DNA of 64,000 nt from Actinokineospora inagensis DSM 44258 (GTDB taxonomy: Bacteria; Actinomycetota; Actinomycetes; Mycobacteriales; Pseudonocardiaceae): NCBI RefSeq assembly GCF_000482865.1, contig NZ_AXWW01000025.1:1-64000 (forward strand). The letters are read 5' to 3'. Every line of letters begins with the position of its first letter. The first letter of the stretch is position 1. This document shows, piece by piece, positions 1 to 9,448 of the stretch. The position numbers and the translations under genes were made by a program. The notes under the pieces are model-generated. The model saw only the letters and a list, made by a program, of their open reading frames with translations. It was not told where the DNA came from and did not search any database.

Positions 1-84
1 CCCCGCCAGACCCTCGACTGGCACAAACCCGTCGAGAAACTCAACGAACTACTGGTCAAACACGGTGGCGCACCGATCACTTGA
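1..84 (+). pseudogene. IS30-family transposase, C-terminal fragment (cut by window edge)
   Basis: Only the last 27 codons are in the window; the frame is open at the left edge and stops at TGA 82-84. The peptide RQTLDWHKPVEKLNELL matches the end of IS30-family DDE transposases (R-x-T-L-x-W-x-x-P-x-x-x-L), which follows the catalytic glutamate. Whether the upstream part is intact cannot be seen. A second, decayed IS30 copy lies at 62.8-63.3 kb. Family assignment rests on a short but characteristic stretch. Confidence 0.7.
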
Positions 85-108
85 GACCAAGGTGTCCAAG
101 ATCCGTTT

Positions 109-945
109 GTGACGACAGACCTGAACACCCTTCTCACCGCACTCTACGTCACGATCGACGACCACCTCGCGGGCCGGCGCCGGACGGGCAGACCACCGAA
201 GCTGACCGACGCCGAGCTGGTCACCCTGGCCGTGGCCCAGGCGTTGCTGGGGTTCACCTCCGAGGCCCGCTGGTTGCGGTTCCTGCCCACCCGGATGCCC
301 GGCGCGTTCCGCTACCTGCCCGGCCAGTCCGGCTACAACCGCCGCTTGCGGGCGGCGTTACCCCTGGTCAAACAGGTGATGCGCTGGCTGGCGGCCAACA
401 CCGACCTGTGGACCGACACCACCTGGATCGTCGACTCCACCCCGGTCGAGTGCGGCCGCTCCCGGCCCACGGTCAAGCGCTCCGAGCTTGCCAGCTGGGC
501 CAAGTACGGCTACTGCCGCTCACATTCCCGCTGGTTCTGGGGCCTGCGCCTGCACCTGGTCTGCACCCCGGCCGGGCTGCCCGTCACGTGGGCCCTGGCC
601 GACCCGAAGATCGACGATCGACAGGCGCTCATGGCGATCTGCGACCACGAACCCCACCTGCTCGCCGACCGCCCCGACCTGCTGATCATCGCCGACAAGG
701 GCTACATCTCCCACGAACTGGACCGCTTCCTGAGCGAACGCGGAGTCCGGCTGATCCGACCGTCCTACCGCAACCGCCAGCCCCATCCCGGTGAGCCGCT
801 GCTCAAGTCCATCCGCCAGCTCATCGAGTCAGTCAACGACACCCTCAAAGGGCAATTGAACCTCGAACAGCACGGCGGACGCACCATCGAGGGCGTCGGC
901 GTCCGCGTCGCCCAACGCCTCCTGGCCCTGACCGCCGCCATCTGA
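109..945 (+). CDS. IS982-family transposase, shortened by a TGA
   Basis: A 278-residue DDE transposase starting at GTG 109. The catalytic triad is visible as D109 (in WIVDSTP), D196 (in IIADKGY) and E240 (in LIESVNDTLKGQ), with the spacing expected of IS982. The N-terminal 90 residues carry the LTDAELVTLAVAQALLG helix region. The frame stops at TGA 943-945, but translation past it continues in frame for 18 more codons (HNRATGQPLTRSLTAYDH) to TAA 1000-1002. Family members normally end with such a tail after a tryptophan, so a TGG-to-TGA change probably removed the last ~19 residues. The DDE core is complete. No clear terminal inverted repeats were found. Confidence 0.85.
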   Translation: MTTDLNTLLTALYVTIDDHLAGRRRTGRPPKLTDAELVTLAVAQALLGFTSEARWLRFLPTRMPGAFRYLPGQSGYNRRLRAALPLVKQVMRWLAANTDLWTDTTWIVDSTPVECGRSRPTVKRSELASWAKYGYCRSHSRWFWGLRLHLVCTPAGLPVTWALADPKIDDRQALMAICDHEPHLLADRPDLLIIADKGYISHELDRFLSERGVRLIRPSYRNRQPHPGEPLLKSIRQLIESVNDTLKGQLNLEQHGGRTIEGVGVRVAQRLLALTAAI

Positions 946-1029
946 CACAACCGCGCCACCGGCCAACCCCTCACCCGATCCCTGACCGCCTACGACCACT
1001 AACCGACTTTCGCATTACTCGTCTAGCGG

Positions 1030-1771
1030 TACACGGTCTCGAAGTGGCAGACGCGGATTCTCGCCGACCGGCCGCAGGGCTCGTCCGACGAGCCCTGGCC
1101 GAGCTGGCGCCGCATTTAATCGGGCCTGGAAGCTGTCCACCGACCCGCAGTTGGTGGATAAGGTCGGCGACGTGCTGGGCCTGCATCTGGCCCCGCCGAA
1201 GAACGCCCCGGTGCTCACGGTCGACGAGAAGTCGCGGGTGCAGGCGATCGACCGGGCCGCGCCGATCCTGCCCACCACGCTGGCGCGGATGACGCATGAC
1301 TACGTCCGGCACGGCACCACCAGTCTCTTCGCCGCCTTCGCCATCGGCAGCGGCTCGGTGATCACCCAGCACTATCGGCGCCATCGTCACCAGGATATTC
1401 CTGCGGTCCTGACGCTGATCGACGCCCTGGTTCTGAAAGGACTGGACCTGCACCTCGTACTGACAACCACGCAACTCGCAAGACGCCCAAGGTCAAGCAA
1501 CGGCTGATCCACAACCTGCGGATCCACCTGCATTTCACCTCGAACCAGCAGTTCTGGCTCACCCTCGTGGAGCGCTGATTCGTCGAGTTGACCACCCGCA
1601 AGCTGCGCCGGTCCGCCATCGCAGCGCCATCTAACTGGAGCCGACGTCCGACGCTGGCTCGACGAGTGGAACAAGGATCCCCAACCGGTCGTGTGGACCA
1701 CATCAGCCGACTAGATCCTCTGCACCCACGCCACGTACACGGAACGAATCAACTACTCACGACACTATTGA
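1030..1771 (+). pseudogene. IS630-family transposase remnant
   Basis: Successive pieces in different frames belong to one IS630-type transposase. VSKWQTRILADRPQG (about 1036-1080) is the N-terminal region. After a deletion of the helix-turn-helix middle, AAFNRAWKLSTDPQLVDKV (about 1110-1165) leads into VLTVDEKSRVQAIDR with the first catalytic Asp. At about 1460 a one-base loss removes the Asp of the LVLDNYATHKTP motif; the shifted frame continues through LTLVER (third catalytic residue region) to a TGA in place of Trp. The C-terminal RINYSRHY ends at TGA 1769-1771, with a further in-frame TAG before it. Multiple independent lesions show the element is dead. Confidence 0.75.
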
Positions 1772-1910
1772 CGCTCGATTAGCGCACGACCAGGCTAGAT
1801 GGTAGGTGCGGGTGGGCCCTCGGCAGCAGCAATCGGCCAGCTGGCGCTCACACCTGGTAGGTGTCTTCGAGCGTTAACCGACCGACTGCTGATGTTGCCC
1901 ATGTTTTGTG

Positions 1911-1983
1911 TGCCCCCGGCAGGATTCGAACCTGCGACACACGGTTTAGGAAACCGATGCTCTATCCCCTGAGCTACGAGGGC
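1911..1983 (-). tRNA. tRNA-Arg (anticodon CCT)
   Basis: Read on the minus strand, a 73-nt cloverleaf: acceptor arm GCCCTCG pairing with CGGGGGC, D arm with CTCAGGGGATAGAG, anticodon loop TTCCTAA, and T arm GTTCGAATCC. The anticodon CCT decodes AGG. CCA is not encoded. The IS remnants end about 140 bp away; tRNA genes are common integration sites, but no attachment repeat was found. Confidence 0.93.
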
Positions 1984-2149
1984 TGGCGGGCTCACCCTAC
2001 CGGGGGTGGGCCTGGGGGTGGTGGTGGGGTGGTACCGGGGGTGGACGCCAGGGGAGGGGTGCGGGTGGTCCACTAGGGGCCATTCCGGATGGCGGTCTGC
2101 TCGGGTTTGGGCAGGATGCCTGGGGTCATGGCTGGTGAAGGGAGCGACG

Positions 2150-3070
2150 GTGGTGGAGCGGCGGTTGGAGATCGATGGGGTCTCCAAGCGGTACGGGGAC
2201 GTCGTGGCGTTGCGGGAGATGACGTTCGCGGTGGCGGCGGGGGAGTTGTTCGGGTTCGTCGGGTCCAACGGGGCCGGGAAGACGACCACGATGCGGATCG
2301 CGTTGGGGGTGTTGGCGGCGGACAGCGGGGTGGTGCGGTGGGCGGGGGAGCCGATCACGTTGGCGACGCGGCGGCACATCGGGTACATGCCGGAGGAGCG
2401 GGGGCTGTACCCGAAGATGAAGGTGGGCGAACAACTGGTGTACCTGGCCAGGTTGCACGGGCTGGGCGCGACCGGGGCGAAGCGGGCGGTCGAGGAGTGG
2501 ACGGAGCGGTTGGGGGTGGCGGGGCGGCGGGATGACGAGGTGCAGAAGTTGAGCCTCGGCAACCAGCAGCGGGTGCAGTTGGCGGCCGCGTTGGTGCACG
2601 ACCCGGCGATCCTGGTGTTGGACGAGCCGTTCTCCGGGTTGGACCCGGTGGCGGTGGACGTGATGAGCACCGTCTTGCTGGACAAGGCGGCGCAGGGGGT
2701 GCCGGTGGTGTTCTCCAGCCACCAGTTGGACCTGGTGGAGCGGCTGTGCCACCGGGTGGGGATCGTTCGCAGTGGACAGATGGTGGCGTGTGACACGGTG
2801 GACGCGCTGCGTGCCGGTGGCGTCGTGCACCTCGTGGTGGACGCGCCGGGCGCGCGGCCGGGGTGGGCGGACGGCCTGGCGGGAGTCACCGTGGTGGAGC
2901 ACAGCGGGACGCGGACGGTGTTGGACCTCGGCGACGGCGCCGACGACCAGGCGGTGCTGCGGGCGGCGTTGGCGACCGGCCCGGTGACCGAGTTCAGCAG
3001 GCGCAGGCAGTCGTTGACCGAGCTGTTCCGCAACGTCGTGTCGGAGCACACCGAGGCGGTGGCGGCGTGA
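2150..3070 (+). CDS. ABC transporter ATP-binding protein (NatA-like)
   Basis: A 306-residue ABC ATPase that would energise the permease encoded next to it. Visible motifs are Walker A GSNGAGKTT, Q-loop region YMPEERGLYP, signature LSLGNQQRVQ, Walker B ILVLDEP and H-loop VVFSSHQ. The C-terminal ~80 residues after the nucleotide-binding domain look like the DUF4162 extension typical of Na+/drug ATPases paired with ABC-2 permeases. GTG 2150 is chosen because the homologous sequence begins just after it and a GAAGGGAG ribosome site precedes it; GTG 2153 is equally possible. It overlaps the permease start by 4 nt, implying translational coupling. The substrate cannot be read from sequence. Confidence 0.9.
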   Translation: MVERRLEIDGVSKRYGDVVALREMTFAVAAGELFGFVGSNGAGKTTTMRIALGVLAADSGVVRWAGEPITLATRRHIGYMPEERGLYPKMKVGEQLVYLARLHGLGATGAKRAVEEWTERLGVAGRRDDEVQKLSLGNQQRVQLAAALVHDPAILVLDEPFSGLDPVAVDVMSTVLLDKAAQGVPVVFSSHQLDLVERLCHRVGIVRSGQMVACDTVDALRAGGVVHLVVDAPGARPGWADGLAGVTVVEHSGTRTVLDLGDGADDQAVLRAALATGPVTEFSRRRQSLTELFRNVVSEHTEAVAA

Positions 3071-4266
3071 GCGCGGACGTGCGGGTGGGCGACTGGCAGG
3101 CGGTTGGCCTGGTGGCGAACCGGGAGATCAACACGAGGGTGCGGTCCAAGGCCTTCAGGATCACCACGGCGGCGACGTTGGTGTTGCTGGTGGGGTTCAC
3201 GTTGGTGATGAAGTTCGCCGCGGGCGGGTCGGACGCCACGGTGGGTGTGTCCGGCGGGTCGGCCGCCCTGGCCGCGCCGCTGAAGGCGACCGCGACGTCG
3301 ATCGGGCAGACCATCGACACCCGCGAGGTCACCGAGGCCGCAGGCCGGTCCCAGGTCGACAGCGGTGACCTGGACGCGCTGCTGGTCGGGGACGGCAGCA
3401 AGATCGTCGTGGTGGTCAAGAAGGACATCGACGAGAAGCTGCGCAACGTCCTCAACGTGCTGGCCGGGCAGTTGGCGCTCAACGAGGAGATCAAGGACCT
3501 CGGCGGCGACCCGACCAGGATCGGTCAGCAGGTGGCCGGGGCCAAGGCCGTGGTCGAGCCGATGCAGCCGCCGTACGACTACAACGGCCAGCAACTCGTC
3601 ATCGGCATGATCGCGGGCATCCTGATCTACATGTCGCTGCTGATCAACGGGCAGGCGGTGGCCCAGGGCGTGGTCGAGGAGAAGTCCAGCCGGGTGGTGG
3701 AGCTGCTGCTGGCCACGATCCGACCGTGGCAGCTCATGGCGGGCAAGGTCCTCGGCATCGGCGCGGTCGGCCTGCTGCAGATGCTGATCATCGGCGGGGT
3801 CGGCATCGCCGCGGGCCTGGCGACCGGGGTGCTGACGCTGTCGGTGTCGACGGCGATCGGCACGGTGATCTGGCTGGTCGTGTGGTTCCTGCTCGGTTTC
3901 GTGGCCTACTCGCTGGTGTTCGCCGCGCTCGGCGCGCTGGTGTCCCGGCAGGAGGACGTCGGCGGGGTGATCACGCCGCCGCTGATGTTCGTGATCCTCG
4001 GCTACGTGCTCGGCATCTCGATCCTGCCGAGCGACCCGGGCAGCCACCTGGTCGAGGTCCTGTCGATCATCCCGCTGTTCGCGCCGACGCTGATGCCGAT
4101 GCGGCTGGCCATGGGCGGGGTCCCGGTGTGGGAGGCGGGCCTGGCCGTGGTCCTGGTCGTACTGCTCATCCCCGCCCTGGTGTGGCTCGCGGGCCGCATC
4201 TACAGCAACGCGGTGACCCGCAGCGGCGCCCGGGTGAAGCTGCGAGACGCCCTGCGCGCGGCCTGA
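3067..4266 (+). CDS. ABC-2 type transporter permease (NatB-like)
   Basis: A 399-residue membrane protein starting at GTG 3067 inside the stop of the ATPase gene. One hydrophobic segment near residues 35-55 is followed by a ~130-residue extracellular domain, then five or six membrane segments from about residue 180 to the C-terminus, the layout of ABC2_membrane_3/NatB permeases. With the ATPase it should form an exporter for sodium, drugs or a peptide; the sequence does not decide which. The motif EEKSSRVVELLLATIRPWQL just after the extracellular domain is the usual coupling-helix region of this family. A strong hairpin follows the stop codon. Confidence 0.9.
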   Translation: MSADVRVGDWQAVGLVANREINTRVRSKAFRITTAATLVLLVGFTLVMKFAAGGSDATVGVSGGSAALAAPLKATATSIGQTIDTREVTEAAGRSQVDSGDLDALLVGDGSKIVVVVKKDIDEKLRNVLNVLAGQLALNEEIKDLGGDPTRIGQQVAGAKAVVEPMQPPYDYNGQQLVIGMIAGILIYMSLLINGQAVAQGVVEEKSSRVVELLLATIRPWQLMAGKVLGIGAVGLLQMLIIGGVGIAAGLATGVLTLSVSTAIGTVIWLVVWFLLGFVAYSLVFAALGALVSRQEDVGGVITPPLMFVILGYVLGISILPSDPGSHLVEVLSIIPLFAPTLMPMRLAMGGVPVWEAGLAVVLVVLLIPALVWLAGRIYSNAVTRSGARVKLRDALRAA

Positions 4267-4274
4267 CCCGCGCG

Positions 4275-4317
4275 AACGCCGATGGGGTCCTCGGTCGCCG
4301 AGGACCCCATCGGCGTT
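4275..4317. terminator. Perfect 20-bp hairpin between convergent genes
   Basis: Arms 4275-4294 and 4298-4317 are exact reverse complements (AACGCCGATGGGGTCCTCGG) around a 3-nt loop. The dyad sits 8 bp after the permease stop and 2 bp before the stop of the convergent acylase gene, so it can end transcription from both sides. There is no T tract, as is usual for high-GC actinobacterial terminators. Confidence 0.85.
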
Positions 4318-4319
4318 GG

Positions 4320-7058
4320 TCAGCGGTGGCTCGGGTACTCGACGACCTGCTGGAACGTCGGTCGGTTCTGGAAGCTGATCGGTTTCTGGGTGATGCCGCC
4401 CAGCGGGTTGTGGATGATCGTGTCGGAGCACCACTGGTCACCGGCGGCGCACCCGCTCCCGGCCGGGTAGACCTGCTCCTTCGGGGTGGCGACGGCCTGG
4501 CGCAGGCTGTCCACCATGGCCTGCCTGCACGTGCCCAGGTCACCGCCGCCGCAGAACTTCGTGGCGTACGGTGCGGTCACCGGGTCGCCGAGCACGGCGC
4601 GCAGGTCTTTGTTCACATAGCCCCACCAGCCGGTTTGGAACGAAGAACCCTCGTGGCTGGCGGGCGTCTCGTCGACCTTCACGCGTTTGGTCATCTCGGC
4701 GTAGGCGGCGTTACCCATGCTCGGTTCGAACTCCGCCTTCACCAGCAAAGGCCACCACGCGTCAAGAATCCGGATGGCGTCCGCGTCGGCGTAGACCTTG
4801 CTGCCTTGTGTTGTCTCGGTGCGGCGGCCGCCCGCGGCGAGCCACTGGCGCAGTTCGGTAATCGCCGTTGACGTCGACGAGTCGCCGTTGCCGACGACCC
4901 TAAGAAGCAGCGGTAGCACCCTCTCCGCGCGAAGGTCGGTAAGGGCGGCTTCCGCCATCGCCTTGGTCAGTGATGCTCGGTCTACCTTGCCGCCGTTGGC
5001 AATCAGGGCCTTCACGCGTGTGTCGAGAAGATCCGCCCGGTGTACCGACTGCCGCTCCAAGCCTGCGGCCGCTGTCCCCGGGGCCTGACCGTTGTTCCAC
5101 GAGATCAGGTAGTCCTGGTTGACGACGTTCGGGTGCTGCTCGTACGGGGTGTAGTTCGCGAGGTTGGTCGCCGGGTCCCAGCCAGCCCAGTCATACCCCG
5201 CGTTGCCCCATACGGGCATCGCTGGGTCGACGGTCGGTTGCCGCACCGGGTTGTTGCCGGAGTTGTAGTAAGCGATGTCCTTGGAGTCGGCGTAGAACCA
5301 GTTGAACGTGTAGCCGATGTGCGAGGCCGCGCGCTGGAAGTCGGTCGCCGAGTGGATCGCGTCGGGGTCGTTGAACTTCTGGAACCCGGTCACCGCGTCG
5401 AGTTCGCGCATGTACGTCGACCGCAACTCGGCGTACGCGACGGGCTTACCACCGACAGTGGCCCTGTACGTCACGGGTCCGTACTTGGTCCTGTACGACC
5501 GGAGCGTGTAAGAGCCCGCAGGTGCCGTGCTGCCTACCGACGAATACCAGGAGTTCTTGCGCTCCACGACATCCATGGGCAGGCACTGGCCGCGGAACAG
5601 GTAGTAGTTGCTGTCCTTCGTCACCGGACTGCCGTTTGGTGAGCACAGCTCGACCGCGTAGGTGTCCGTGATGTCCTGGCTCGAACTCGTAGCGCTCCAC
5701 GAGTAGTCCTGCCCGCGGCCCAGCAGCACATAGAAGCTGATACCGGCGAACGACGCACCCCGCGCGCTGATGCCCGGACCCTGCAGCTCCTCCAGCATCA
5801 GCAACTGTGGTGCGAAGTACCCGGTCTGCGGCCCGAACACGGCTACCGGGTGGCCGCTCGCGGTATGCGAACCAGAGACCAGTAGCGCGTTGGACATACC
5901 GTGCTTGTTCTCCAACAAGTCGCCCGGCAAGACACCCTTGTCGAATATCCCCCGCACAGAGTCTAAGCCGGGCCAGGTAGGTGCGGGAGCGGCTGAACTC
6001 GTACGGTCAAACACCAACTGTTGAGGCGCAACAGAGCTCTTATCCGGTAGAGCAGCCCCCTGCGGATTGGCGGGGGTCTTGCCGTACGGGAAGCTCTGTC
6101 CGTTGTGGATGGTCTTGACGTGCTCGGGGTCGTCCTCGGAACGCAGCCCCTGCCACACCTTCTCGCCCTGGACAACGCCATAGCGCTCCTGGAGGGCCAG
6201 CTTGGCGATGGCCGACTGCACCTCGCCGCCACCGCCGCCACCGAACTGCGCGCCGATCACCGCGGAGACGACGGCCAGGTCGGTCAGGGTGAACGGGTCG
6301 ATCTTGCCCGCGTTGGTGATCGGGTCGATGTGGCCGAGCAGCACGTACTCGCCGGGGAAGTACCGGCCGTTGTACGACTCGGTGATGTACTGGTTGATCC
6401 CGTCCACGTAAGACTTCGCGTCGGCCATGGACTGCGCGCCCTCCGGGCCGGACGCGGCGGCCTGGTCGACCTGTCTCTGCAGCTCGGCCTCGGTGTACGG
6501 GGCCGCGGCGAAGAAGCTCTGCTCAAGCTGCTGGTTCGCCTCGGAACCGCCCGCGAACGGCGTCAACTGGCCGCGGCCGACGTGCCGCAACACGTCCATC
6601 AGGAACAACCTGTCCTGCGCGGCGGCATAACCGGCGCCGAACGTCGTACCCGCGCGGGTGGTGCCGTAGACGTGTGGTGTGCCGGTTGCCTTGTCGCGCA
6701 CGATGGTGACATCCGCGCGCGGCTTGCGAGTGCTCTCAACCTGACCAGCAGGTACCCCGAACGACGCGTCGTTGAAGAACGCGTTGATTTTGTCGGTGGT
6801 CAGGGTGGAGTATCCCTTGGCGAGGCTGTCGTAGCGGTCGAGTTGGTCGTCCGAGTGCCGGGGACGGACACCGAACGCTTTGTGCGCCAGGATCTCGGTG
6901 AGCGTCGCGCTGCCGTTCTCACCCGGCGGCACGATGTCCGAGCACTGGCCTGAGCAGTAGTCGTTGGCGGCTGTTCGGTGCGGTTCGGCCGAGACCGGTG
7001 GTGGGGTGATCGTCAGCGCGACCAGCAGGCAGGCCACGGGCAGGGCGGCTTTGGCCAT
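4320..7058 (-). CDS. Secreted penicillin acylase family protein (S45 Ntn-hydrolase)
   Basis: A 912-residue precursor with a Sec signal peptide (hydrophobic residues 5-23, cleavage near VSA-EP). It resembles the penicillin G acylase/acyl-homoserine lactone acylase/lipopeptide deacylase superfamily, made as one chain and self-cleaved into alpha and beta subunits. The beta-subunit nucleophile is most likely Ser389 in GMSNALLVSGSHTASG; the preceding alpha-chain part carries VTIVRDKATGTPHVYG and the AAQDRLFLMD motif. The substrate is unknown: cyclic lipopeptides, AHLs or other N-acyl amides are all possible. GAGGAG precedes ATG 7058. It is divergent from the NarL-type regulator at 7257 across a 198-bp promoter region, so that regulator is a candidate controller. 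Confidence 0.88.
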   Translation of the reverse strand: MAKAALPVACLLVALTITPPPVSAEPHRTAANDYCSGQCSDIVPPGENGSATLTEILAHKAFGVRPRHSDDQLDRYDSLAKGYSTLTTDKINAFFNDASFGVPAGQVESTRKPRADVTIVRDKATGTPHVYGTTRAGTTFGAGYAAAQDRLFLMDVLRHVGRGQLTPFAGGSEANQQLEQSFFAAAPYTEAELQRQVDQAAASGPEGAQSMADAKSYVDGINQYITESYNGRYFPGEYVLLGHIDPITNAGKIDPFTLTDLAVVSAVIGAQFGGGGGGEVQSAIAKLALQERYGVVQGEKVWQGLRSEDDPEHVKTIHNGQSFPYGKTPANPQGAALPDKSSVAPQQLVFDRTSSAAPAPTWPGLDSVRGIFDKGVLPGDLLENKHGMSNALLVSGSHTASGHPVAVFGPQTGYFAPQLLMLEELQGPGISARGASFAGISFYVLLGRGQDYSWSATSSSQDITDTYAVELCSPNGSPVTKDSNYYLFRGQCLPMDVVERKNSWYSSVGSTAPAGSYTLRSYRTKYGPVTYRATVGGKPVAYAELRSTYMRELDAVTGFQKFNDPDAIHSATDFQRAASHIGYTFNWFYADSKDIAYYNSGNNPVRQPTVDPAMPVWGNAGYDWAGWDPATNLANYTPYEQHPNVVNQDYLISWNNGQAPGTAAAGLERQSVHRADLLDTRVKALIANGGKVDRASLTKAMAEAALTDLRAERVLPLLLRVVGNGDSSTSTAITELRQWLAAGGRRTETTQGSKVYADADAIRILDAWWPLLVKAEFEPSMGNAAYAEMTKRVKVDETPASHEGSSFQTGWWGYVNKDLRAVLGDPVTAPYATKFCGGGDLGTCRQAMVDSLRQAVATPKEQVYPAGSGCAAGDQWCSDTIIHNPLGGITQKPISFQNRPTFQQVVEYPSHR

Positions 7059-7256
7059 ACCGAGACTCCTCTCGCGAAGGCGTGACGCCGGGTGATGTTA
7101 CCGGCGCGTAGCACAGTCGCGACAGGAGTTCGGGTTTGCCACCGGTTGTCAAAGTGTGATCGGCACGGCGCAGGGTAAGATCTCACGACATACACTGCTA
7201 GTTGGTGATGGCTTGACCTGTGAACTGGGCTGCGGACGCCGCTTCAGGAGGCGCGT

Positions 7257-7904
7257 GTGATCAAAGTTCTCATCGCGGACGACGAGGACCTGGTCCGGTC
7301 GGGTCTGCGGACCATCCTCTCCAGCGCGGGCGACATCGAGGTCGTGGCCGAGTGCGACGACGGTGTCCACGTCACCGAACTGGCCCGGTTACACCGCCCC
7401 AACGTGGCCCTGCTCGACATCCGCATGCGCACCTCGGACGGCATAGACGCCCTCCGCGGGCTGATGATGCTACCTGAGCCGCCCGCCGTGTCCATGCTGA
7501 CGACTTTCGACGTCGACGAGTATGTCCGCGAGGCCCTACGCGTGGGTGCGAGCGGCTTCCTGCTCAAAGACACCGAACCCCGACACCTCATCAAGGCCGT
7601 GCGGGACTTGGCGCGCGGTGGCGCTGTCTTAGATCCCAAGGTTGCCGCGCGCGTTGTCTCTACCGTCGCTGATGGCGCCCGCGCTGCGGAACCGGCTCGC
7701 AGGCTCTTGTCGATGCTCTCCGACCGCGAGTTGGAGGTCGTGACCCTCGTCGGGCACGGTCTGTCCAACGCCGAGATCGGCCAGCAACTGCACCTGTCCG
7801 AGGCGACCGTTAAGGGGTACGTCTCCGCCGTGCTCGGCAAGATAGGCGCGGCGAACCGGGTGCAGGCGGCCCTGGTGGCCTACCGGGGCGGCTTGATCGC
7901 GTAG
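7257..7904 (+). CDS. NarL/LuxR-family response regulator (orphan)
   Basis: A 215-residue two-domain regulator. The receiver domain (1-120) has acidic residues D8, D9 and phosphoacceptor D54 in LLDIRMR, with K104 in FLLKDTEP. The LuxR-type helix-turn-helix (about 150-212) contains LSDRELEVVTLVGHGLSNAEIG. GTG 7257 follows AGGAGG. No histidine kinase is adjacent, so its partner is elsewhere. The divergent acylase gene is a plausible target. It contains a TTA leucine codon at 7629. Its 3' end overlaps the convergent cyclase gene by 25 bp. Confidence 0.9.
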   Translation: MIKVLIADDEDLVRSGLRTILSSAGDIEVVAECDDGVHVTELARLHRPNVALLDIRMRTSDGIDALRGLMMLPEPPAVSMLTTFDVDEYVREALRVGASGFLLKDTEPRHLIKAVRDLARGGAVLDPKVAARVVSTVADGARAAEPARRLLSMLSDRELEVVTLVGHGLSNAEIGQQLHLSEATVKGYVSAVLGKIGAANRVQAALVAYRGGLIA

Positions 7905-9448
7905 TCGTCGGCCGGGGAGTGCACCTCGACCCGGTTGCGACCGTGCCGCTTCGCCCGGTACAGCGCCACGTCCGCATTGGCGAACAACCGCTCCAAGGTG
8001 TCCGGGCCGGTCGCGACGCCGATGCTCACGGTGGGCCGCTGCGTGCTGCCCAACACCGCCATCCAGTCGTGGCGGTCAACGGCTTGCCTTATCCGCTCGG
8101 CCACCGCCACACCGACGGGACTGGTACGGCCTTCCGAGTGGTCCACCACCGCGTCGGTAAGCAGCACGACGAACTCGTCACCGGCCCACCGCGCGATCAC
8201 ATCCCCGCCACGGCACTCCGCGCGTAGAAGCTGCGCGATTTCCCGTAGTGCGGCGTCACCGGCCGCGTGCCCCGCGGCGTCGTTGACGCCCTTGAACCAG
8301 TCGACATCGATGAGCACCAACCACGGGATGCGACCCGTCGCGACAGCGCGTTCCAGGATGCCGGGTGCGGTGCGCTCCAAACCGAGCCGGTTCGACAACC
8401 CCGTCAACGGGTCGCGCGCCGCCAACTCCTGCGCCGCCGTCGCCAACCGCTGCGCCCGGATCGCGAGCCTGCGCTGCTCCAACGCCTGACCGAGGCCCTC
8501 CTGCAGCGTCTCCATCGCCGTCCGCCGGGCCACGATGTTGCGCCGCAACGCCTCCGCCTCACCCACCGCGTCGCCGTTGTCGCGGCAGATGTCGGCGAGG
8601 TCCTGCGAGTACCGCTGCAGCAGCGACGTGTCGTTGATCCGGTCGGCCTCCGCCACGGCGACCCGCCCGAATGTGCTCGCCTGGTCCAACCGGCCCTGCC
8701 TGCGCCGGATCATCGACAACACCCAGTTGCCGACCGACCGCGCCCACTTGTTGTCCTGCCGCGCCGCCAACGTCAACGCCTCGTTGGCCGTCTGCTCCGA
8801 CCGCGCCAACTCGCCGACCCCGGCCAGCGACGCCCCGTACGCCGCCAGCAGCGCCAGGTGGATCCGACCCTCGTCGAGCAGCGACAGGCCCTCCTCCAGC
8901 AGCGGGATGGCCTCACGGAAGGTCGCGATCGACAGGTCCTCGGGCAGCTCGCACGCCCGGAAGTTCAGCGTCCCACCCAGGCCCTGCAGACAGTGAGCGA
9001 GGATCTCCCGGTCATCACCGGTTCGAGCGACATCGACCGCCAACCGGCACATGTCCAACGACGCACGGCGATGGCCGATCCCCTCCAGCAGATACCCCAA
9101 CCGCCCCAACGTGTCCGCCGCGAACGACCCCCGCGGCTGCTCCGCGTCGATGTCGCTCCACCCCTCGGCGGCCAACTCCAACGCCAGCGGGATCCGCCGC
9201 AACCGCCACGCCGCCACCGCCCGCCGAGTCAGGATCGCGGCCCGCGCCCACGGGTCCAACCCGGCCGGGACCTTGGCCAAGAGCTGGTCGAACAGCGTGT
9301 TCGCCTCTTCCGCCCGACCGGCGTCGATGAGCAGGCGGACCTCTTGGTCCGCCAACAACGCCTCCGTCGTCGCCCCGCGGTCGTCGTGCCCCACACCGTC
9401 CTCGACATGTCCCTCAGCGAACGGCGGCCCGTTCGTGGCCTGCGACAC
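7880..9448 (-). CDS. TPR-containing GGDEF diguanylate cyclase
   Basis: A 522-residue soluble protein. Residues ~30-330 form helical TPR-like repeats, followed by a coiled segment and a C-terminal GGDEF domain (about 345-515). The active-site motif is RWAGDEF, a tolerated GGDEF variant, and the product-inhibition I-site RxxD is present as RGGD exactly five residues upstream. It should make cyclic di-GMP and be feedback-inhibited. No membrane segment or EAL domain is present, so the input probably comes through TPR protein contacts. The start is GTG 9448 and the first ~30 residues are weakly supported. Confidence 0.87.
   Translation of the reverse strand: MSQATNGPPFAEGHVEDGVGHDDRGATTEALLADQEVRLLIDAGRAEEANTLFDQLLAKVPAGLDPWARAAILTRRAVAAWRLRRIPLALELAAEGWSDIDAEQPRGSFAADTLGRLGYLLEGIGHRRASLDMCRLAVDVARTGDDREILAHCLQGLGGTLNFRACELPEDLSIATFREAIPLLEEGLSLLDEGRIHLALLAAYGASLAGVGELARSEQTANEALTLAARQDNKWARSVGNWVLSMIRRRQGRLDQASTFGRVAVAEADRINDTSLLQRYSQDLADICRDNGDAVGEAEALRRNIVARRTAMETLQEGLGQALEQRRLAIRAQRLATAAQELAARDPLTGLSNRLGLERTAPGILERAVATGRIPWLVLIDVDWFKGVNDAAGHAAGDAALREIAQLLRAECRGGDVIARWAGDEFVVLLTDAVVDHSEGRTSPVGVAVAERIRQAVDRHDWMAVLGSTQRPTVSIGVATGPDTLERLFANADVALYRAKRHGRNRVEVHSPADDYAIKPPR

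Noticed and set aside
1795-4434. 879-codon minus-strand open frame across tRNA-Arg and the ABC exporter
   Set aside because: Pro/His/Arg/Gln-rich shadow of the two real genes, reads through a tRNA; no family pattern.
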